Assembly: GCA_004282745.1 (NCBI GenBank)
Contig: SHMT01000017.1
Coordinates: 30,389 to 94,388 of the forward strand
Direction of reading: 5' to 3'
DNA: 64,000 nucleotides
Source: Candidatus Scalindua sp. SCAELEC01
Lineage (GTDB): Bacteria > Planctomycetota > Brocadiia > Brocadiales > Scalinduaceae
Shown: positions 42,446 to 51,723 of the stretch, in pieces
Numbering within the stretch: the stretch's first letter is position 1
How the letters are laid out: each line of letters starts with the position of its first letter
Notes under the pieces: generated by a model
What the model was told of the DNA's origin: nothing
Databases searched by the model: none
The model's input: the letters and a program-made list of their open reading frames with translations, nothing else
Position numbers and translations under genes: made by a program

Positions 42446-43315
42446 TTATTCGATTGAACCGGCATGCTGGATATTGTTTTCTCTATTGAATAGATGTGAA
42501 AGTTCATGCTTGGCTTGTCCGATGGTTAGAGGGAGTGAATTTATCGGTAGTTTTTCTTTGTCTCGCAGAACTTCCATTAACTGTGCTATCAGAGGCAGCT
42601 CCAGCTTAAGCCCTTCAAGCTTCTTCGAGTCAGTAAAAATTCTTTCCGGTGTACCTTCCTGCACAACAATACCTTTATCCATAATAGCAACCCTGTCCAT
42701 GTGGACAGGAACAAGGTCAACAGAATTTGTAGCAAATATTATGGTAATACCCTGTTTCTTATTCAGGTCATTCAATATTTTCATTATTGTTTTTACACCA
42801 TCGGGATCAAGACCACTGGTTGGTTCGTCTAAAATAATTACTTCCGGTTGCATCGCAAGGATACCGGCAATACATATTCTTTTGCTCTGACCATAACTGA
42901 GCGCGTGGATTGCCTTTTTAGCAAACTCTTTCATTTTAACTAATTCAAGTGCATTATTTACTCTGCTCATGATCTCATCATAGCCCAGGTTAAGATTTGT
43001 GGGGCCAAAGGCGACATCTTCCTCAACCGTAGGCGCGATAAGTTGGTCATTAGGGTCTTGAAAAACCATTCCGACTTTTCGGAAAACCTCGCTCGGTTTA
43101 AACGCGCTTAATGTCTTACTATCTAATATCACTGAACCTGAAACAGGCTTTAAAAGGCCATTCAGATGTTTAAGCAGTGTTGTTTTTCCTGAACCATTAG
43201 CACCAAGGATAGCAAGAAATTCACCCTCCCGAACATCAAGGTTAGCGCCCATCAGCGCTCGTGTACCATCAGGGTATTTATGAATTAACCCTTCAACCTT
43301 TATCTTAATCGTCAT
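42446..43315 (-). CDS. cbiO: Cobalt ECF/ABC transporter ATP-binding protein
   Basis: A 289-residue ECF-type ATPase. Walker A is GANGSGKTT at 38-46, the Q-loop is in GMVFQDPNDQLIAPTVEEDVAFGP (the typical CbiO/EcfA phrase), the signature is LSYGQSKRICIAGILA and Walker B is VIILDEPTSGLDPDG. It energises cobalt uptake by CbiM, the small protein at 44249 and CbiQ. It is the last gene of the cbiM operon, 148 bases after cbiQ. Confidence 0.93.
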   Translation of the reverse strand: MTIKIKVEGLIHKYPDGTRALMGANLDVREGEFLAILGANGSGKTTLLKHLNGLLKPVSGSVILDSKTLSAFKPSEVFRKVGMVFQDPNDQLIAPTVEEDVAFGPTNLNLGYDEIMSRVNNALELVKMKEFAKKAIHALSYGQSKRICIAGILAMQPEVIILDEPTSGLDPDGVKTIMKILNDLNKKQGITIIFATNSVDLVPVHMDRVAIMDKGIVVQEGTPERIFTDSKKLEGLKLELPLIAQLMEVLRDKEKLPINSLPLTIGQAKHELSHLFNRENNIQHAGSIE

Positions 43316-43394
43316 AATCTAAACAGGTCACCAATTTATGCAGATACTCGCTGTAAAAAACTTTTTTAAATAAAATGAAATATCGCTTCTGAAT

Positions 43395-43415
43395 CCCCTC
43401 CTTACGAAGGAGGGG
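43395..43415. repeat. Small perfect hairpin between cbiQ and cbiO
   Basis: CCCCTCCTT (43395-43403) and AAGGAGGGG (43407-43415) pair perfectly over the loop ACG. In the operon mRNA this gives a very stable stem 80 bases before cbiO. It may stabilise or partly terminate the transcript. No T run follows. Confidence 0.6.
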
Positions 43416-43463
43416 AAATGGGGTGATTATCAGTTTCCAAGCCTTTCTCCGCTCATTAATCTC

Positions 43464-44246
43464 TTACCAGAAAAACCTCAAACAGGATAAAAGTACCAGC
43501 AAAATCCCACATGATAAAAGCATGGCATAATCGTTTCTTGCTAGTGGTGTCAGCTGAACGGTAAGCACCCTTCCCCCATCATAACCCCTGGAGATCATTG
43601 CAATATGAGCATTTTCAGCCCTGGTAATTGACCTGATAATCAACATGCCACCAAGACTTCCGAATGATTTAATTGTCTTAAACCATGTAACATAGCCAAG
43701 TCTACTTCTTTGTGAAGACATCATTGTCTCCGTCTTTTCAATCAACAAAAACAGATATCTATATAAAAATGACAATACTTCTATCAGGGTTTCCGGTATT
43801 TTCATCCAGCGGGCAGCCATGCATATTTTTGTAATTGCTGTGGTAAAGGACAGTAAAAGCATGAGCATTACTCCCCCCGCCACTTTTGTAAATAATAACA
43901 GGCCAATCTGCAGCCCCTCTCTTTTTAGAGCAAGCTCATAACCAAAAATAGTACCGGAAAATACTACTGTCTCACCCGTATGTAATCCCATTATAACCAG
44001 AATAAATATCCCGAATAAAAACGGCATCATCATTCGAAGACCCAATGTTATAAAAGACACTTTTATGGTAATTAACAATAGTAAGGATGTAATAAAAAAC
44101 AGTAACGGAAGCATAATGTCATCAGATAAAATATTAAGGACCAAGCCTATACCAATATAAAACAGCTTGACCCTTACCTCTATATTTGTAAGCCAATTGC
44201 TCCTTTGCGCAAAATGATCCATCACAATATGCTTTAATATTTCCAT
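43464..44246 (-). CDS. cbiQ: Cobalt ECF transporter transmembrane (T) component CbiQ
   Basis: A 260-residue polytopic membrane protein that links the ATPase to the substrate-binding CbiM. It begins HIVMDHFAQRSNWLTNIEVRVKLF. It has several TM helices and the cytoplasmic coupling helices with the Ala-Arg-Gly-type motif, here YRYLFLLIEKTETMMSSQRSRLG and IISRGYDG in diverged form. The start lies 2 bases after the upstream small gene, in the same operon. Confidence 0.88.
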   Translation of the reverse strand: MEILKHIVMDHFAQRSNWLTNIEVRVKLFYIGIGLVLNILSDDIMLPLLFFITSLLLLITIKVSFITLGLRMMMPFLFGIFILVIMGLHTGETVVFSGTIFGYELALKREGLQIGLLLFTKVAGGVMLMLLLSFTTAITKICMAARWMKIPETLIEVLSFLYRYLFLLIEKTETMMSSQRSRLGYVTWFKTIKSFGSLGGMLIIRSITRAENAHIAMISRGYDGGRVLTVQLTPLARNDYAMLLSCGILLVLLSCLRFFW

Positions 44247-44248
44247 AA

Positions 44249-44617
44249 TTATTTTTTCTTTTCGTGTTTAGCGTCTTTGCGGTAAATTCCCTGATTTTTT
44301 TCTTCAACAAATAATTTCCTGAAGTTATAGCCGATGACAATACCGCCGACAAGGCCAAAAAAGGTAAATACAAACAGCAGAAGGTCTCCCTGATCTGTAT
44401 TTATATAAGGATCCCTTGGTGGACGACCATATTTCTCAGCATATTTCCCTACAATACTCACATCAATTCCTGTCCATTTCCCATCTTCTTCAGACGTGAC
44501 AGTTTCCTTCGCTTCAATGCCTTCTATAGGTTCAGGCATGTCTGGCCTTGTCGCATACAAAGCATGCGATTGAGTGAGAAACACTATAAATACAAAAAGT
44601 ATATAATGTTTAATCAC
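44249..44617 (-). CDS. Small cobalt transporter subunit, CbiN-like by position
   Basis: A 122-residue protein with a signal peptide (MIKHYILFVFIVFLTQ, ending near YA), a periplasmic segment of about 60 residues, and one C-terminal TM helix (DLLLFVFTFFGLVGGIVIGY) followed by a very basic tail. It lies between cbiM and cbiQ, where CbiN is found in classical systems, and has the same two-hydrophobic-segment plan. It has no clear CbiN sequence motif. I call it an N-component analogue by position and topology only. Confidence 0.6.
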   Translation of the reverse strand: MIKHYILFVFIVFLTQSHALYATRPDMPEPIEGIEAKETVTSEEDGKWTGIDVSIVGKYAEKYGRPPRDPYINTDQGDLLLFVFTFFGLVGGIVIGYNFRKLFVEEKNQGIYRKDAKHEKKK

Positions 44618-44641
44618 TTCAATCCCTCAATTCGACTATTT

Positions 44642-45427
44642 TTACCCAGGTATTGCATCTCTCTCTTCTTTTATAACTCTAAGGTTGTATAAAATACCCG
44701 GACGTACTTTATATACATAGGATAGAGCAAAGCCGACTACTATACCCTCGGCAATACATAATGGTCCCTGAGATGTAGCCATAAACACAACAAAGATCTC
44801 AAGTATCGCCTTTGCACTGTGCATCATGGCAACAGAAAAAGTCTCTCCCTCTTTGAACACCAGAAGTCCCAAACCAATAGATGTCCCCAGATATGTACAT
44901 AAATCAGAAACTACACCGGCCATGAAACCACACCAGAACAGTTTAAGGCCCATCCTTTGTGCCAGCCTGAATGCAAAATATCCCGAAAAGGAACCGAGTA
45001 CTCCCATGGAAAAAATATTAACACCCAGAGTCGTAAGTCCTCCGTGAGCAAGAAAAAGTGCCTGTATGAAGAGAGCAATCCCTGCAATGACAACACTCAC
45101 AAAAGGCCCTAATAGGATCGCACTCATTCCTGTTCCTGCTGGGTGTGCAGTTGCCATTCCATTCAAACCTACCACCGGAATTGGAAAACAGGAAAAAACA
45201 AATACAGCGGCCCCGACCAATCCTACTAAAGGCAGAAAGCCCGGTACATTTCTTTTCTTTTTCTTAAGCCTGAGCGTCCCAATGACGACAAAGGGTATAA
45301 TTAAAATAAACCAGATTAGAGACCATTTTAGAGGTAATATTCCTTCAGTAATATGCATTGCATGCGCGACATGTGGTAACAGCAAAAGCGCACAAACAAC
45401 CGATATGCCTAATAGTATTTTTTTCAT
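44642..45427 (-). CDS. cbiM: Cobalt ECF transporter substrate-binding component CbiM
   Basis: A 261-residue CbiM. It has a signal peptide (MKKILLGISVVCALLLLP, cleavage after HAMA-type HAHA region) that would expose a new N-terminus MHITEGILP. This is the metal-binding N-terminal motif of CbiM, where Met1-His2 bind cobalt. Later landmarks are GMATAHPAGTGMSAILLGPF, with further His, and LTTLGVNIFSMGVLGS. The ATG at 45427 starts the signal. The frame is open 7 codons further. It heads the operon behind cobalamin riboswitch 3. Confidence 0.92.
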   Translation of the reverse strand: MKKILLGISVVCALLLLPHVAHAMHITEGILPLKWSLIWFILIIPFVVIGTLRLKKKKRNVPGFLPLVGLVGAAVFVFSCFPIPVVGLNGMATAHPAGTGMSAILLGPFVSVVIAGIALFIQALFLAHGGLTTLGVNIFSMGVLGSFSGYFAFRLAQRMGLKLFWCGFMAGVVSDLCTYLGTSIGLGLLVFKEGETFSVAMMHSAKAILEIFVVFMATSQGPLCIAEGIVVGFALSYVYKVRPGILYNLRVIKEERDAIPG

Positions 45428-45466
45428 TTCAATCGTATATAGCCACAAAAAACAAAAATATATATT

Positions 45467-45508
45467 AAAAAAGCCCGTACCTTTTTACAAAGAAGGCACG
45501 GGCTTTTA
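45467..45508 (-). terminator. Intrinsic terminator of cobalamin riboswitch 3
   Basis: Arms AAAGCCCGTACCTT and AAGGCACGGGCTTT (about 45470-45508) pair with one mismatch, and on the minus strand the stem is followed by TTTTTT. It sits between the aptamer and cbiM, as expected for transcription attenuation by bound cobalamin. Confidence 0.88.
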
Positions 45509-45589
45509 GTAAGTCTGCATACGAATGCATAAACTGTTTATTACCATATACACCTCCACCTTCTTTACCTTCGAAGAGTCAACGTGAAG

Positions 45590-45870
45590 CATTTACCGGC
45601 AGGTTTTCTGACTATCGGGTCATCCTAATTTCTGCGCCTTCCCATACCAGATTGAAACAGAGGTAAAGTGGTTTATTGTCTCGATTTTTTATTCGTGACT
45701 TGCAGATTTCGTCACCGATTACAGCGGCGGGTCCGTGCCCTTTATAAGGATTCGAAAAAAATTTCAAAGTCAACTTTTCTCGAATCCTGAGGGTCTTCCC
45801 TATTATGTTGTTAACAGCAGTTGCCGTTAGCGAACACCCGTAAATGGATTTAATTTTCAAAGTAGCGTTC
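45590..45870 (-). ncRNA. Cobalamin riboswitch 3, controlling cbiM operon
   Basis: The minus strand has the aptamer blocks AACATAATAGGGAAG, GGACCCGCCGCTGTAATCGG, GGGAAGGCGCAGAAATTAGG and the B12 box GTCAGAAAACCTGCC near 45598-45612. Most of it is identical to riboswitch 2. A difference is a 46-base stem extension at 45747-45788 (AGGATTCGA/TCGAATCCT). It lies about 160 bases upstream of cbiM with a terminator between. Cobalt import would therefore be shut when cobalamin is abundant. Confidence 0.93.
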
Positions 45871-46145
45871 AAATAGCTTACCCGAAAATATATAGGAATA
45901 AAAATTGTTGTCAATTAAAAAATTGTCTCAAGAATTATGCCATAGCATTACCTGTTCACCGGACAGTGATGAAATAGAGTATGATATTTCTGGAATTGTG
46001 TGAGATTGAGCAGAAGAAACAATTGAATTTACAGTCTAATTGCTTATAATGTATCTGGTTCCTCTCATTGACCTGTTACATAAAGCATTAATTTGTCACC
46101 CCCATTTTTTTTTCAGTTTGCTATTCTTCATTTTAAGGATATAGA

Positions 46146-48740
46146 ATGCCATCAACAAATAAAGGAATAGGAACGCTCCTCTCACAGTCACTTAAGTATC
46201 TGAAAGAGAAATTTTTTGATCCCCAAAAGAGTCGGAAAGAGATTGAAAAAGAGTTAAAAATACGTACCGAGACTTTGCAGAAACGGGTAGTCGAAGGCAA
46301 CAAGGAGTTGGCGGAGATAAATGAAAAATTGAGGCTGGAAATAGCTGAACATAAAAAGACGGCAGAAAAAATGCACCGACTATCTCAAGCCATCGAACAG
46401 AGCTCTGGTTCGATTGTGATTGCAGATAGGAATGGAATAATCGAATATGTCAATCCAAAATTTACCCAGATTACCGGTTATGATTCACAAGAGGTTATCG
46501 GGAGAAATCCCCGTATTCTGAAATCGGAGAAAACACCTTGTCCGGTCCACACAGACTTGTGGAAGACTATTACGTCTGGCAGAGAATGGCATGGAACTTT
46601 TTGTAATAGAAAAAAGAGTGGTGAGTACTATTGGGAGTCCGCATTCATTTCACCGATAAAGAATAGCGAAGGTGTTATTACCCATTTTATTGCGGTCAAG
46701 GAAGATATTACCGAAAGAAAGAGGGCGGAAAACAGAGTAAGAGCCCAACACGTTGTAACAAAAGTATTAGCAGAAGCGACAACGATAAAAGAGGCATTTT
46801 CCGAAATTCTTCAAGCCGTGTGCAAGGCCCTGGAATGGGACCTTGGGGAGATATGGTTGTTGGATTTGGATGACTACTTGTTACATTGTTCTGAACTTTG
46901 GCACCTTCCGTCCCTTGAAGTTTCTGAATTCAGAACGGTATCCTGGGAAATGACCCTTTCCCGTGGCGTTGGTTTACCGGGGAGAGTTTTGTCAAGTGGC
47001 CAACCAACCTGGATCGAGGATGTTGCCAAAGACTCAAATTTTCCACGAGCAAAAATTGCGTCCAAAGAGGGGCTCCATGGGGCCTTTGGCTTTCCAATTC
47101 TGAGTGGGAAAGAGGTACTGGGAACAATCAGTTTCTATAGCCACGAGATAAGGCAACCCGATAAGGATCTGCTTGCAATGATGACGTCAATCGGTACTCA
47201 AATAGGTGTCTTCATAAAACGCAGACGTGCGGATAGGGAGCGGGAAGAATCAGAGACAAAGTACCGAAGGCTTATCGAAAATCTCCAGGACAATTACTTT
47301 TTCTACTCACACAACACCGATGGTGTCTTTACCTACATTAGCTCTTCGATAACCAACATACTTGGCTATACACCAAAAGAGTTCCTCACCCACTACGCCG
47401 AATATATGACGGATAATCCAATAAATACCGAAGTAGTGCATCATCGAGAACTCAGTACAAAAGGGGTTAAACAGCCTCCCTATAAGGTGGAAATTTATCA
47501 CAAAGACGGTTCGATACGAACGTTTAAGGTCCAGGAAGTTCCCGTCTTTGGTAATCAAAATCACGTCATTTCTGTTGAGGGGATTGCAGAAGACATCACT
47601 GCACACAATCAAATGGAGGAGACCTTGTTGCAGTCTGAGAAACTGAAGGCCATGGGGGTGATGACCGCAGGTATTTCACATGAATTTAATAACATACTTG
47701 CCATCATCAAAGGGTATGCACTTTTGCTAGAGGATAAATATAAGGATCATAAAGAGATAAACAACAAACTGCACGTAATATTGAAAAGTGTATCTGATGG
47801 GACTGAGATAGTGAGCAGGATGTTAAAGTTTACGAGGACGGAAACGGACGAGTCAAATTTTGCCCCCATAGAGGTTGGTGATTTGATAAGAGAGGTGATT
47901 GATTTTACAAAGCCGAGATGGAAAACGGTATCACAGGCGAACGGGATTGATTATCAAATAGAGGATGAAGGTATAGAAGAAGTGGCCAAGGTTAAGGGGA
48001 GTAGCACTGAGTTGAGAGAGGTATTATTAAACATAATAAATAACTCTTTAGATGCAATGCCGGATGGCGGTTGTCTCTCTTTTCGTACATGGATGAGTGG
48101 TGAAATGGTATGCTTAAGTATCACGGATACGGGAGAGGGGATGTATGAAGATGTGCGTAAGAACATATTTGATCCTTTTTTAACTACCAAGGTGCCGAAA
48201 GGAACCGGTTTAGGTATGAGTGTTAGCTATGGTATCATAAAAAGGCATGGAGGTAAGATTGAGGTAGAAAGTGAAGTTGGGAAAGGTACGACAATTACCC
48301 TCTGGTTGCCTATTAGCAAGAAAGTGAGTAATTTGGATATGGGTACCATAAAGAAACAGGAGTTCACTGTCAGGGATTTACGTATCCTGGTTATAGACGA
48401 TGAGCCTTATGTCTGTGAATTCCTGAGTGAATTTCTTACAGATGAGGGGCAAAAGGTTACGAGTGTTCGTAGCGGAAGCGATGCAATAAAACTCTTAAAA
48501 GAGGAAAGCTATGATCTTGTACTGTGTGATCTCGTGATGCCGGAGGTTTCTGGAAAAGATATCATAAAATTGATAGAGACTTTAGACAAAAGGCCAAAGA
48601 TAGGGCTTATTACGGGCTGGTCTGAGAAGATGGAGTCCTCTAATAATGAGGCCATCAATGTAGACTTTATTATCAAGAAACCTTTTGAGTTCTCAGCGCT
48701 TTCATGCCATATAAATAGCGTATTTTCCCCCAAGCGGTAA
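46146..48740 (+). CDS. Soluble hybrid sensor kinase (PAS-GAF-PAS-HisKA-HATPase-REC)
   Basis: An 864-residue kinase without TM segments. Order: N-terminal coiled coil (about 25-80), PAS with PAC (about 85-200, VIADRNGIIEYVNPKFTQIT), GAF (about 205-360), second PAS (about 375-490), HisKA with His512 (TAGISHEFNNILAIIKG), HATPase (ELREVLLNIINNSLDAMP, GTGLGMSVSYGI), and a C-terminal receiver with Asp795 (LVLCDLVMPEVSG). The HEFNN box places it near the HisKA group used by many sensory hybrids. The signal is unknown. The PAS text is close to that of the large sensor at 60731. The gene stop is followed within 6 bases by a family B end. Confidence 0.9.
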   Translation: MPSTNKGIGTLLSQSLKYLKEKFFDPQKSRKEIEKELKIRTETLQKRVVEGNKELAEINEKLRLEIAEHKKTAEKMHRLSQAIEQSSGSIVIADRNGIIEYVNPKFTQITGYDSQEVIGRNPRILKSEKTPCPVHTDLWKTITSGREWHGTFCNRKKSGEYYWESAFISPIKNSEGVITHFIAVKEDITERKRAENRVRAQHVVTKVLAEATTIKEAFSEILQAVCKALEWDLGEIWLLDLDDYLLHCSELWHLPSLEVSEFRTVSWEMTLSRGVGLPGRVLSSGQPTWIEDVAKDSNFPRAKIASKEGLHGAFGFPILSGKEVLGTISFYSHEIRQPDKDLLAMMTSIGTQIGVFIKRRRADREREESETKYRRLIENLQDNYFFYSHNTDGVFTYISSSITNILGYTPKEFLTHYAEYMTDNPINTEVVHHRELSTKGVKQPPYKVEIYHKDGSIRTFKVQEVPVFGNQNHVISVEGIAEDITAHNQMEETLLQSEKLKAMGVMTAGISHEFNNILAIIKGYALLLEDKYKDHKEINNKLHVILKSVSDGTEIVSRMLKFTRTETDESNFAPIEVGDLIREVIDFTKPRWKTVSQANGIDYQIEDEGIEEVAKVKGSSTELREVLLNIINNSLDAMPDGGCLSFRTWMSGEMVCLSITDTGEGMYEDVRKNIFDPFLTTKVPKGTGLGMSVSYGIIKRHGGKIEVESEVGKGTTITLWLPISKKVSNLDMGTIKKQEFTVRDLRILVIDDEPYVCEFLSEFLTDEGQKVTSVRSGSDAIKLLKEESYDLVLCDLVMPEVSGKDIIKLIETLDKRPKIGLITGWSEKMESSNNEAINVDFIIKKPFEFSALSCHINSVFSPKR

Positions 48741-48745
48741 ATACA

Positions 48746-48779
48746 TACTCATCCCGAATTGATTTTTGGAATTTCTGGT
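48746..48779. repeat. Family B end fragment
   Basis: TACTCATCCCGAATTG and ATTTTTGGAATTTCTGG match one end of the B element (the reverse of 604-635) with one substitution in 33 bases. The other end is missing. It starts six bases after the hybrid kinase stop. Confidence 0.7.
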
Positions 48780-48956
48780 TTTTGTGCGAAGTGAACAAAA
48801 CTGGTAACAAATTTGGCTATAACTCTAATACATTTTCTCATCTTTATTAAGTAAATTGGTTATTACGGGCTTAGGGCACAGGAAAGAATACCGTGATGTT
48901 TTTGTGTGAGCTCCAGGAAAAGCCATTTACTATCATGGAGAGAAAGGGTATAATTA

Positions 48957-49101
48957 GTGTTCGAACGAAAACTAACCATCTACTGCGTTGCTACAATAAT
49001 TTCGCAATCCTCAAGTACAATTGTACGTTCCGGTTACGAAATTATTACGCGCCTTGTACCTAGGCACTTTTCATTCAAACACAGGGTTTTCGTTCAGACA
49101 C
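48957..49101 (-). mobile_element. Family A MITE-like element, intact copy
   Basis: A 145-bp copy with ends GTGTTCGAACGAAAAC and TTTTCGTTCAGACAC. The doubled motif is at the right end. TA lies at 48955-48956 and 49102-49103. It serves as the uninterrupted reference for the nested insertion at 458. It lies 57 bases upstream of the thioredoxin gene. Confidence 0.88.
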
Positions 49102-49158
49102 TAATTACCGTTCTGTAAACTATTTATTCGAAAATCCTTTTACCGAAGTGAGGGAAAA

Positions 49159-49488
49159 ATGGCTGGAATAGTGGCAGCAATAAATACCGATTTTGATCAG
49201 ATTGTCTTAGCGTCTGAGGTGCCAGTATTGGTTGATTTTTTTGCTGATTGGTGCGGTCCTTGTAAGACGCAGACTCCGACTTTAATAGAGCTGTCCGAAG
49301 TATACGATGGAAAAATTAAAATTGTGAAGGTTGATATTGATGTTGAGGAGAGCCAAGAACTTGCAACGAAATATGGTGTGATGTCTGTTCCAACCCTCAT
49401 CCTTTTTAAAAATGGAGAAGTAGAGGATAAGATGGTAGGTGTAACGAGTAAAAGTGTACTTGAACAAAAAATAGAAACGGTATTGTAG
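49159..49488 (+). CDS. trxA: Thioredoxin
   Basis: A 109-residue thioredoxin of standard length. The active site WCGPC is at residues 31-35 in LVDFFADWCGPCKTQ, followed by VDIDVEESQELATKYGVMSVPTLILFKNGE with the cis-Pro. It has no signal peptide, so it is cytoplasmic. A GAGGG site lies before the ATG. The dsbD gene follows by 114 bases. Cytoplasmic thioredoxin is the known electron donor for DsbD, so the pairing makes sense. Confidence 0.96.
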   Translation: MAGIVAAINTDFDQIVLASEVPVLVDFFADWCGPCKTQTPTLIELSEVYDGKIKIVKVDIDVEESQELATKYGVMSVPTLILFKNGEVEDKMVGVTSKSVLEQKIETVL

Positions 49489-49602
49489 AAAAGTTTATGC
49501 GATTTCACGAATATAAGTTTCTCGAACCTATTACTCCCTCTTTTCAATTATCCCGGAAATGATACCAGCAATAGAGGGCTGGCTGTCTGCCAGAAAAATA
49601 TC

Positions 49603-51612
49603 ATGATGTTTGAGAAATTCATTAGTTACGGATTAACTTCACTTTTAGTCCTATTATGTCTCTTTTCTGGGGATAGTACCGGCCTATGTAAGGCCGCTAC
49701 ACCAGAAATTGAAGCCTCAGTAGTTGAACCAAACATTGAACTTAGACCGGGTGAAACGGGATATTTCTCAGTACGGGTAGTCGTACCGAGTGACCACCAC
49801 GCTTATCTCGATGAGGGCGATGAAGGGTTTTTTATCCCTCTTGAATTTGAATTTACCCATTTGGTAAAGAGCGGCTTTCGTGTTAAAGTTGATGAAATGC
49901 CTGAGGGTGAGCGTGAAGAAAAGGCCAAGGCAACGGTTCTCCGGGGAGAGAATACCTATCGGTTTTCTCTTGAAGCTGCGGAGACATCTCCTTCAAACAA
50001 GATTTTTCCGATTAATCTCAGGTATCAAATATGTAATGATATAAGTAATGTCTGTTACCTGCCTGATACTATCTCATTTTCGCTACCCCTAAGCCTCGGG
50101 GAGGGGGATGATCAAGGCTCATCAGCGGGAAAAAAAACTGATCAACCGTTACTGACGGATGAGTTCATCACACAATCTGAGAGAAATACATCTCTTGAAG
50201 CTCATAAGACTCAAAAAGGTGAAGGTCTCACTGGTTGGCTTTTGGGTAAATACCACGTATATTCAAAAAATATATTTATCTCCTTTTTCTTTATGGTTCT
50301 TGCGGGAATCTTGGCTGCCGCCACCCCCTGTGTTTACCCTATGCTTCCCATTACTTCCGCCTTCCTTATCCAAAGGGGCGGCGGTTCAAGGGAGAAGGGG
50401 ACAGGACATGCGTTCTTTTACTTTGGCGGAATCATTTTTGTCTACATTGTCATGGGCTATGTTGCAGGGATGACAGGGGGTGCTCTGAACGTGATTATGA
50501 GAAGTGCGGTAGTCAATATCGTCTTGGCACTCTTCTTTGCCATTCTTGCCCTTTCCATGCTTGGGTTTTACGATCTTTCGTTTGGTCAGGGGCTTCAAAC
50601 GAAGATGGATACCTCTGCAAAATCACATGCAGGATACTCGGGAACGTTTCTCATTGGGATGGTTGCCGGACTGGTGGTATCTCCCTGTGTAGGACCTATC
50701 GTTTTTGCCCTTCTCTTGCAGATAACGAATCAAATTGCAGAATTGAGTTCCCAGTATTTGGTAGCGGGACTGAGTATCTCATTTCTTCAAAAAACGCTCA
50801 TCTCAGGAAGGGGAGGGGTCCTGATGGGAGGGTTTGGTATCGGCATAGGTCTCCCATTTTTATTAGTGGGTCTATTTAGTAACCGGATGCCAAAGGCCGG
50901 TTCTTGGATGGTCTATGTCAAATATGTCCTTGGATTGATTATCTTGTACTTCGCATTTTCATACTATATGAAAGGGATGGGTGTCTCTCAAGTAAAATCG
51001 GGAGTATCATATGGGATCCTGTTGGGTCTTGTATCTATTTTTGCTTCTGTCTATCTCGGTCTATTTAAACAATGGGGCGATGATATGACGCCAGGAGAAA
51101 AGCTGAGGAAGGCGCTTTCGTTAATCGTGTTCATTTTTGGTATTCATTTTTTTTACAATGGACTTGGTCAGTCGGGAATTCTTCTTGAATCAAATCTGTC
51201 TCGCGTACGTATGGAACAATCTACGAAAGAAGAGTTAACAGAAATACATGGAGATCTTATTTGGCATCGAAATTTTGAGTATGCTCTTGCCTTGGCCAAA
51301 AAGGAGAATAAACCAATTTTTATCGATTTTTATGCAGATTGGTGTGCGAATTGTGTTGCATTTCAAAAACTTTCCCTAAGGAACACGGTTCTTAGTCAGG
51401 CCCTTAAAAAGGCCGTTCTTTTGAAGGTATACGATACAGACAAACAATATGAAACTTTCAGAGACGATCCCCTGTATGCTGAACTGAAGAGGGGGTTACC
51501 TTTTTTCGTTATACTAAAACCAGATGGCAATTTTTTCTGGAAAGGGACACAATATAATGCCGTTAATACCATGCGGAAAATGATCGAGTCTGCGGGGAGT
51601 GGATCTGAATAG
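49603..51612 (+). CDS. dsbD: Thiol:disulfide interchange protein DsbD
   Basis: A 669-residue DsbD. It has a signal peptide (about 1-30), an N-terminal periplasmic domain with the redox pair in YQICNDISNVCYLP, eight or so TM helices with the two membrane cysteines in AATPCVYPMLPITSAFL and VVSPCVGPIVFALLL, and a C-terminal thioredoxin-like domain with CANC in IDFYADWCANCVAFQ. It moves electrons from cytoplasmic thioredoxin to periplasmic proteins, for example for cytochrome c maturation. Two adjacent ATG codons at 49603 and 49606 are both possible starts. Confidence 0.95.
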   Translation: MMFEKFISYGLTSLLVLLCLFSGDSTGLCKAATPEIEASVVEPNIELRPGETGYFSVRVVVPSDHHAYLDEGDEGFFIPLEFEFTHLVKSGFRVKVDEMPEGEREEKAKATVLRGENTYRFSLEAAETSPSNKIFPINLRYQICNDISNVCYLPDTISFSLPLSLGEGDDQGSSAGKKTDQPLLTDEFITQSERNTSLEAHKTQKGEGLTGWLLGKYHVYSKNIFISFFFMVLAGILAAATPCVYPMLPITSAFLIQRGGGSREKGTGHAFFYFGGIIFVYIVMGYVAGMTGGALNVIMRSAVVNIVLALFFAILALSMLGFYDLSFGQGLQTKMDTSAKSHAGYSGTFLIGMVAGLVVSPCVGPIVFALLLQITNQIAELSSQYLVAGLSISFLQKTLISGRGGVLMGGFGIGIGLPFLLVGLFSNRMPKAGSWMVYVKYVLGLIILYFAFSYYMKGMGVSQVKSGVSYGILLGLVSIFASVYLGLFKQWGDDMTPGEKLRKALSLIVFIFGIHFFYNGLGQSGILLESNLSRVRMEQSTKEELTEIHGDLIWHRNFEYALALAKKENKPIFIDFYADWCANCVAFQKLSLRNTVLSQALKKAVLLKVYDTDKQYETFRDDPLYAELKRGLPFFVILKPDGNFFWKGTQYNAVNTMRKMIESAGSGSE

Positions 51613-51663
51613 CGAAATTGGTATCAACAACTAACCACCGAACAGGGAGACGTTACCCTCTTA

Positions 51664-51702
51664 AGGGCCCAGGAAACAACAAGTTATTATTTTCTGGACC
51701 CT
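51664..51702. repeat. Family C hairpin
   Basis: AGGGCCCAGGAAA and TTTTCTGGACCCT pair with one mismatch around a loop that contains CAACAAGTTATT, the same loop word as the copy at 878. It lies 52 bases after the dsbD stop and may also act as its terminator. Confidence 0.7.
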
Positions 51703-51723
51703 GAGCAGCAAGATTAGAGAGAG

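Noticed and set aside
44249..44617. Naming the small cobalt transporter gene cbiN
   Set aside because: Only position and topology agree. The sequence lacks recognisable CbiN motifs, so no symbol is given.
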